A DNA stretch of 64,000 bases from Cavenderia fasciculata (Eukaryota; Evosea; Eumycetozoa; Acytosteliales; Cavenderiaceae), in contig NW_004457723.1 of NCBI RefSeq assembly GCF_000203815.1, positions 1,054,001-1,118,000 on the forward strand, written 5' to 3'. The translations under genes were made by a program, and so were the position numbers. How positions within the stretch are numbered: position 1 is the first letter of the stretch; each line of letters begins with the position of its first letter. Below the pieces are notes generated by a model that searched no databases, was not told where the DNA came from, and was given only the letters and a program-made list of their open reading frames with translations. Positions 57,426-64,000 of the stretch are shown piece after piece.

Positions 57426-59083
57426 CTATCTAGTGTCGATGATTACTTGATAGGGAACTGGTGATAGAGTTACACCAAAGATGGTATTGGTGCCAATTGG
57501 TTTATCGCTTGAGAATTTGAAGGTTTTAATCAATGTGGTTGTGATTAAAAACAATTCACTCTCGGCCAGAGACATTCCAAGACATACTCTTGGACCGCAT
57601 CCAAATACAGTTTTATACTTGTTGGAATCATTGTTTAGGAATCTTGATGGATCAAAAACTTCAGGGTTGTTCCATTCCTTTGGTGACAGTCCTGTTGCAT
57701 AAAGGTTTTGAATGATTTGATCACCTTTACGAATAGTGTATCCTCTAATTTCAGTGTCTTCCGTTGCAATATGTGGAACCCCAAGTGGTGCCACTGAAAA
57801 ACGTCTAAGTGATTCCTTGATAATTGCATTTGCATATGGTAGGTTTGATTTATCAGCAAGTGTAGGAAGGCGATCACCCAATACACCATCCAATTCTTTA
57901 CAACATATCTTTTGAATTAAAGGATCGTCACATAATGCTGAAATTGTAAATAATATCGTATTTGCCTAAACATAAAAATAAAATAAATAATTAATTAGGT
58001 TATCTTGTTACACTAGTCTTTTGTTTTTTGCATACACTTGTATCAGTACCAGTTAAAATTAAATCAGTCATCATATAGACAATAGATTCTAATTGGAATT
58101 CACCACGATAATGTCGAACAAGAGTTTCCTCTAATAAATCAGTTGGTTCAGTTGATTTTCCATCAAATGTTTCCATTCTTTTTCTAATCACTTTTTCAAT
58201 ATACCCATTTAATTCTTTATATGATTTTAAGAATAATTTTGCTTTTACTAAAGTTTAAATGAATGTTAATATTTTCAAAATGATAGTTTTTAATTTACTT
58301 TTTGAATGTATACCATCTAATTTACTTGGAATACTTGGGAAATAATCTTGTAAAAGTGGGTATCCAGCAGCTCTAAAAAATTCATGAATTAGACCAACCA
58401 CTTCATTGGTTTCTTGACCATTATAGTTACAATGTAAACTATCACCAAATAAAACTCTTAGAATGATATTAAGGGCACAGGTTTTAATAAATTGATGAGG
58501 TGCTACCAATCCATTTTTTGCTTCTTCTTTTAATGCATCACAAAGACACCCAATCTCCGAGCTAATATTATTTTCCATCTTTTTAATAGTTGTATTTGAT
58601 ACAAAAGAACCAATGACACTTCTAACATTTTTACTATATTCACCATTTGATGTTACAATTCCCAGACCCTTATTTTCCTTTTGTCTACTTGGTCTTGGGA
58701 ATCTACTTGCAAAAGCACCGGCATTATCTACAAATGCCTCTTTGATGACATCATACTCTGTCAAAAATATAGTATTATAATCACCAAATTGCATTTTAAA
58801 TACTGGTCCATATTTAAAGTAGAGATCTTGTGCCAAAAGATGTGGAGGTTTTCTAACCATCATTAAGAAATTTCCAAAGATTGGCCATTTAAATGGTCCT
58901 GGTGGTTCATTCTAAATAAATATAAATATAAATATAATAAATAAATAAATCAGATTGATTGATCGATTGATCTATTGACAATTGATCTTTTATCATTCAT
59001 ACCTTTTGTGAAAAGTTTCTTTTCCAAATACTAATGATTGCCAAAAGTAGGCATAGAAAGAGTAGGGTTGAAGTGGTAAACAT
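57426..59083 (-). CDS. Cytochrome P450, first of three
   Basis: Four exons, 59083-59003, 58911-58314, 58247-58036 and 57965-57426, give about 476 residues. An N-terminal membrane anchor (MFTTSTLLFLCLLLAI) leads to the proline-rich hinge NEPPGPFKWP. The I-helix LILTGTDTS, K-helix ESLRR and heme loop FGCGPRVCLGMS with the cysteine ligand are complete. Clustered P450s are typical of dictyostelids (families such as CYP508). The substrate is unknown. It shares exon 1 size (27 codons) and the NEPPGPF exon start with the next gene, so the cluster arose by tandem duplication. Confidence 0.94.
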
Positions 59084-60440
59084 TGTGATCGATCACTTTT
59101 TTCTTTGGGAATGGTAAACAAACAAACAAAAAGTCTATAGTTTGTTGGTACATAGAAAATTAAATTAATTAATTTGGTACATTGAAATAATTATTTATAT
59201 GTATAAAAATATTAGATGATTTAAAAAATGATATTATTATAGCAACAACAATTATTTGTAGTAAACTACCCCTTCCCTTCCTTCCTACTCCCATCTGAAA
59301 ACCTATACATAGTGGTTGAGTAATGTATAACCTTGAGAGAGAAAGAAGAGAGAGAGAGAGTTTGTGATGATAACAGATGATAATAAATAAAACTCCAAAC
59401 TTTGCTTTGGGGACATTTATGTCGTATAATAGAATTTAATTCACCAAGAGACAATTAGAATGCAAATACAATCTGACTCGACACCTCACCTCCCACCTCT
59501 CATCACCATGCTATTTAAATTTATATAGAGGTAGGAGGGTCGTCAGAAAAGTTAGATTCTTTTGGGGGGATGAGGTGGTGGTGGACATGATATTTTGAAC
59601 ACAAGTGTTTGTAGACAAATGTGTTTAATCTGTAAAATTGCAATTACAGTTTACAATAGTGTTTATTGGTAAAATCTATAAAACATTACAACAAATAAAC
59701 AGATCAAATAAATAATTGTCAAGAATTAAATGTAATTCTATCATTTTCAAACAAAAAACAAAAACACAATGTGTGATTATATACAAAAAAAGAGAGAGAG
59801 TATTAAGTCAAATAAATCTGAATGAATGCTATTTGTTAATATATATTACCAATTGGAAGAATGAATTGGTCAGATTTTCCTTTCCTTTTTTGTAAAATTG
59901 AAAGATCATTGCCACCAATGTAATAAATTTGAGCGTACCATTAGAAATACATTGTCATTCAATCAATTGAGTGTGAGTGGATATTTGGAATAAATAGTAA
60001 TAGAAGAATTTTGAGGAATATTGTGGGGGAGGAGATGACATCAAACAATGGGCAGAATAATGAATATTACCTTTTTAGGGAATTAATAGTATTGGTATCA
60101 ATAAAGAAAGGACCCTCCCTCTTTTTTGGTGTTATTAATAGTACAATAAACAAATAAATAAAAACTAAACTAAATAAAAAATAATTTCTACAATAAATAA
60201 ATATATATATATAAAAAAAGAGAGAGAGGTGTGACCCATCTTGTGGAAGGTATTGATTGATCGTTTTTTTATTATTCATAACCAAAACTGTTAGCTGTTG
60301 ATGTGTTTACTGCCCGATACCAAAAAAGGCAATGAAACTATCCTGCCCGTCAGAATCTTTAATTTAATTTTTTTTTTTGATTTTTCAAAAAAAAAAAGTG
60401 AATCCAATAGATTTGATTTGATTGGATGCAATTATTAATA
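59084..60440. other. Spacer between P450 genes
   Basis: This 1.36-kb spacer contains the upstream region of the first P450 and the 3' flank of the second. GA-rich microsatellites occur near 59340-59360, 59790 and 60217-60229. Several T or A homopolymers are at 60368-60397. The segment 59460-59600 is less AT-rich but has no supported frame. Confidence 0.5.
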
Positions 60441-62209
60441 TTATCTGTTTTCAATAAATACTTGATAGGATATTGGTGTAAGAGTTATACCATAAACAGA
60501 GTCATCCCCTATTGGTTTATCACTTTTAAATTTAAAGGATTTGAACAAGGTTGCAATGATCATGAATATCTCGCTCTCTGCAAATGCCATTCCAGGACAT
60601 ACCCTTGGTCCACATCCAAATACAATCTTATTCTTATTGGTTGATAATTCATTGTTTATGAATCTTGATGGGTTAAATAATTTTGGATTATCCCATTCTT
60701 TGGTTGACAGTCCAGTTGAATATTGATTTTGTATTACTTCGTCCTAATAAATTTAAAAAAATAAATAAATAAATAATTAAAAGAAAGGTATATATATTTT
60801 GTATCGTGATCAATTTTTGGATACAAACTCCTTTACGAATAGTATATCCTCTAATATTAACATCCTCAGTTGCAATATGAGCTATACCAAGAGGGAAAAG
60901 GGAAAAGCGTCTCAATGTCTCTTTTATAACTGCATTGGTGTAAGGTAGGTTTGGTTTATCATTAATATTTGGTAATCTATCTCTACCAATCACTTGAATC
61001 AATTCATTATAAAGTTGATCTTGAATATCTGGATTATCACATAATGATGAAATTACAAATAATATTGTATTTGCCTTAATAAATAGAAAGAGAATCATTA
61101 ATTAATTAATATTAATAAATTTTATGTAATATTGATTGAACTATCTTACTGAACTATCGGTACCAGCTAGAACCATATCAACAACGATAAAACCAATAGC
61201 ATCTAATTCAATTTCACCCTTTTTGTATTTGACAATGTATTCTTCTAATAAATTAGTTGGTTCAGTTGATCCATCATACACTTGAAGTCTTTCACGTACT
61301 AATTGCATAGCATAGGTATGAAATGGTTTGAATGGACTGACGTCATCCAAAAATTGTGACACCCTTTTGGCAATAGGTATGATATAGGGAAAGTAATCTT
61401 GATAGTAACGAAGACCACCAGATGCAACAACATTTCGTATCAGTCCAGACAACTCACTGGTTTCATTCCCACCATAATCCAATCTAACACCTTTACCAAA
61501 GATTAATCTAAAAATGATATTAACAGTACATGATTTAATGTATTTATGTGGTTCTATAGATAACTGTCCTTTTGAACTGTCCTCTTTTAGTGATTGACAG
61601 AGAAGATCTATTTCACTGTATACTTCATTTTCCATTCTTTTAAACTTGGTGGCTGTGAAAAAGGTTGATATCTCACCTCTTACTTTTTTATGATATTCTC
61701 CATTTCCCATTATTAATCCAAATCCCTCTAAAATAAAAGAAAGAATAAATAAAAATGTTATCTTTTTCTTTTAGTTTTGTTTTTGTGATTACTAACTATT
61801 GACTGATTCAATTCTTGGATTTGGGAACCGTTGTTCCACGATATGACCCTTTTCAACAAACACCTCTTTGATTATATCGTGTTCAGCCAAATATACAGTG
61901 TTGCGTTCACCAATTTGCAACTTGAAAATAGGTCCGTACTTTTGATACATCTCCATGGCTACATGGTGTCGTAGCTTACCTCTGATTGTCAAAAAGCTAC
62001 CAATAATAGGCCATCTAAATGGTCCAGGTGGTTCATTCTATTTATAAAAAAAGGGAATAAATAAATTAAAGTGGTTTGTCTTTGTTGGAATAACATCTTT
62101 AGATAAAGATATACTATACTAACTATACCTTTTGTGAATAATTTCTTTTCCATATACTGTAAAGTGAACCAATTGTTATTATTAAAACTAAAATGTTTCC
62201 AATCATCAT
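60441..62209 (-). CDS. Cytochrome P450, second of three
   Basis: Five exons, 62209-62129, 62037-61797, 61727-61150, 61074-60829 and 60743-60441, give about 482 residues. The N-terminal anchor MMIGNILVLIITIG precedes NEPPGPFRWPIIG. The I-helix is VLAGTDSS, the K-helix ETLRR and the heme loop FGCGPRVCPGMAF. Compared with the first gene it has an extra intron after the N of SVN and another after IRKG, and it lacks the intron after the PYL region. Microsomal membrane location is expected. The substrate is unknown. Confidence 0.92.
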
Positions 62210-62822
62210 TGTTTATAATACTAATAATATTGTTCGCAACAACTATATATATATATATATAAATCCCAAGTTCAAACAAGATGTTTGTTTGTTCTTCGCA
62301 ACATGGGTGCATGATTAAAACATGTCTTCTTGTTAAAAGTTTCCTCTACTAGATATACCAGTACTATAGTATCTTACAAGATAACCAATAATGTTTAGTT
62401 CATAAATCAATAAAAGTATTCATGTAATGTATATTAGTAATGATTTCTTTGTAGATCAATTTTAGATCACGAATGAACGAATGAGAACTAACACAACAAA
62501 GCAAAAAGATGTGTTTTAAAAAAAAACAATATTAATAAAACACAATTCTTCATAATACACATATTAACATCTACATGTAATTTACAAAGATATAGATCTA
62601 GATTTATAAAATAAGTAAATATTATTACTCTTTCCAAAAAGTTTAAAAATATTAAATAAGGAAGGATCCATATTTATTATTTTGGTGGGTATTTTAACAA
62701 ATTGAAATAACATTACATTTAATTGCCACCACCTCTCTCTTTACTTTTTAGAATCTAGAATACATAAATATTAATTTATTTTTAAATGATGAATACTAAT
62801 TAATCATCATCTATTTAGCTCT
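62210..62822. other. Spacer between second and third P450 genes
   Basis: AT-rich spacer with TA repeats at about 62246-62262. It includes the promoter of the second P450 and the 3' flank of the third. Nothing else is seen. Confidence 0.5.
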
Positions 62823-63627
62823 CTATCTTGTATCTACAGAGACTTGATAAGCAACTGGTGATAGAGTTACACCAAAAATAGTGTCAGTTCCAATTCGTTT
62901 ATCACTTTTGAATTTGAAGGTTTTGAATATAGTTGAAATGATTAAAAACAATTCACTCTCGGCCAGAGACATTCCTAAGCATACTCTTGGACCACATCCA
63001 AATACAGTTTTATATTTTGTGGAATCATTGTTTAGGAATCTTGATGGGTCATATTCTTCTGGGTTGTTCCATTCCTTTGGTGACAATCCAGTTGCATAAA
63101 GGTTTTGAATGATTTGATCACCTTTACGAATAGTGTATCCTCTAATTTCGGTGTCTTCCGTTGCAACATGTGTCAATCCAAGTGGTGCCACAGAAAAACG
63201 TCTAAGTGATTCCTTGATGACAGCATTGGTGTATGGCAGAGCTGATTTATCAGTCATGTGTGGCAATCTATCACCAATGACACCATTCAATTCTGAAAAT
63301 AACTTTTCTTGAATATCTGGATTATCACATAACGCCGATATAGTAAATAATATTGTATTGGCCGATGTATCTGTACCAGCCAAAATCAGATCAATCATAA
63401 TGAATCCAATAGCATCTAATTCAATTTCACCCTTTTTGTATCTAACAATGTACTCTTCTAACAAGTCGGTTGGTTCAGTTGATCCATCATACACTTTAAG
63501 TCTTTCATTTACAATTGACATTGTATATTCATGTAATGATTCAAATCTTTCAAAAAATACTTTTGGTCTTCCTACAAATTAAAAAAACAATTAAATAAAT
63601 ATTAATACTCTTATAACCTGGTGTTAT

Positions 63628-63677
<50 letters not shown>

Positions 63678-64000
63678 TTATACTTACCATCTAATAATTT
63701 AGTTAAATAAGGAAAGAAATCTTGAAGGAATGGTCTAGCAGCAATTTGAACGACTTGATTGATTTCAACAACCAATTGATTTGTACTATTATCACCATAG
63801 TCACATCTAATACTTTTACCAAAGAGGAATTTAAATATTATGTTTAGAGCACACGATTTAATGTATTTATGTGGGTCGATGAGTGTTCCACCATTTGAAG
63901 TTTCCTTTAGCGCATCACAAAGTAATTCAATTTCGTGTGAAATGTCTTCTTCCAATTTCTTGAATCTTGATTGAGTGATATGTGACGATGCAATACCTCT
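62823..64000 (-). CDS. Cytochrome P450, third of three, 5' end outside window
   Basis: Two exons are visible, 64000-63688 and 63571-62823. The N-terminal anchor and roughly the first quarter are beyond the window. The visible part begins RGIASSHITQSRFKKLEEDI and contains the I-helix LILAGTDTS, K-helix ESLRR and heme loop FGCGPRVCLGMS. The intron after GTD[T/S]S found in both other genes is absent here, so the last exon is long. From the I-helix upstream it resembles the second gene more, and downstream the first gene more. Confidence 0.93.
63630..63669. repeat. TA microsatellite in third P450 intron
   Basis: About twenty TA units lie in the intron between the two visible exons of the third P450 gene. 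Confidence 0.9.

Overview
This window comes from a eukaryote, almost certainly a dictyostelid social amoeba (Amoebozoa). It is strongly AT-rich. Introns are short and AT-rich, with GTATGT or GTAAGT donors. Coding sequence carries Asn, Gln, Ser and Thr homopolymers. Several genes have dictyostelid-style family members (copines, D2-type esterases, a RacE-like GTPase with a CIIL tail, clustered P450s). The homopolymers and AT content are milder than in Dictyostelium discoideum, so another dictyostelid species is more likely; that is an inference. All exon joins below were made by eye from splice signals and reading frame.

Layout. 1-1465 is the 3' part of a secreted Gly/Gln-rich protein gene. 1466-4850 is poor in genes and holds decayed coding fragments and small duplications. 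4852-7691 has the splicing factor YJU2 and V-ATPase subunit B on the minus strand. 9189-18649 has, on the plus strand, Elongator subunit 2, a copine, a secreted carboxylesterase and an SDR39U1-type epimerase, with a miRNA-like hairpin between the last two. 18762-27627 has two divergent pairs, SET/MYND protein with CAF-1 large subunit and Ecdysoneless with NDUFAF5, each sharing a promoter gap of about 200 bp. 28289-34907 has a Nudix hydrolase, an importin-alpha whose normal N-terminus is replaced, a broken Ty3/gypsy fragment and a USP22/Ubp8-like deubiquitinase. 35821-44152 has cobalamin-dependent methionine synthase, an inositol monophosphatase, a divergent actin with changed ATPase residues and a YeeE/YedE transporter followed by its own truncated copy. 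44602-51582 has an AlkB dioxygenase, a small secreted protein, a bifunctional aspartokinase-homoserine dehydrogenase and a repetitive, sequon-rich cell-surface protein. 51583-53467 is a non-coding tract with a duplicated element. 53468-57110 has a membrane-anchored isoaspartyl methyltransferase and the RacE-like GTPase. 57426-64000 is a cluster of three cytochrome P450 genes, the last cut by the window edge.

Most genes are housekeeping and no operon-like logic is expected. Functional links are loose: aspartokinase-homoserine dehydrogenase and methionine synthase both serve the aspartate-to-methionine/threonine branch, and CAF-1, SET/MYND, USP22-like and Elongator relate to chromatin and transcription. 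The points most worth a second look are the importin-alpha with a foreign N-terminus, the 31-bp-arm hairpin at 16891-16979, the catalytically altered actin, the mosaic P450 and the paired 90-bp elements near 53 kb.
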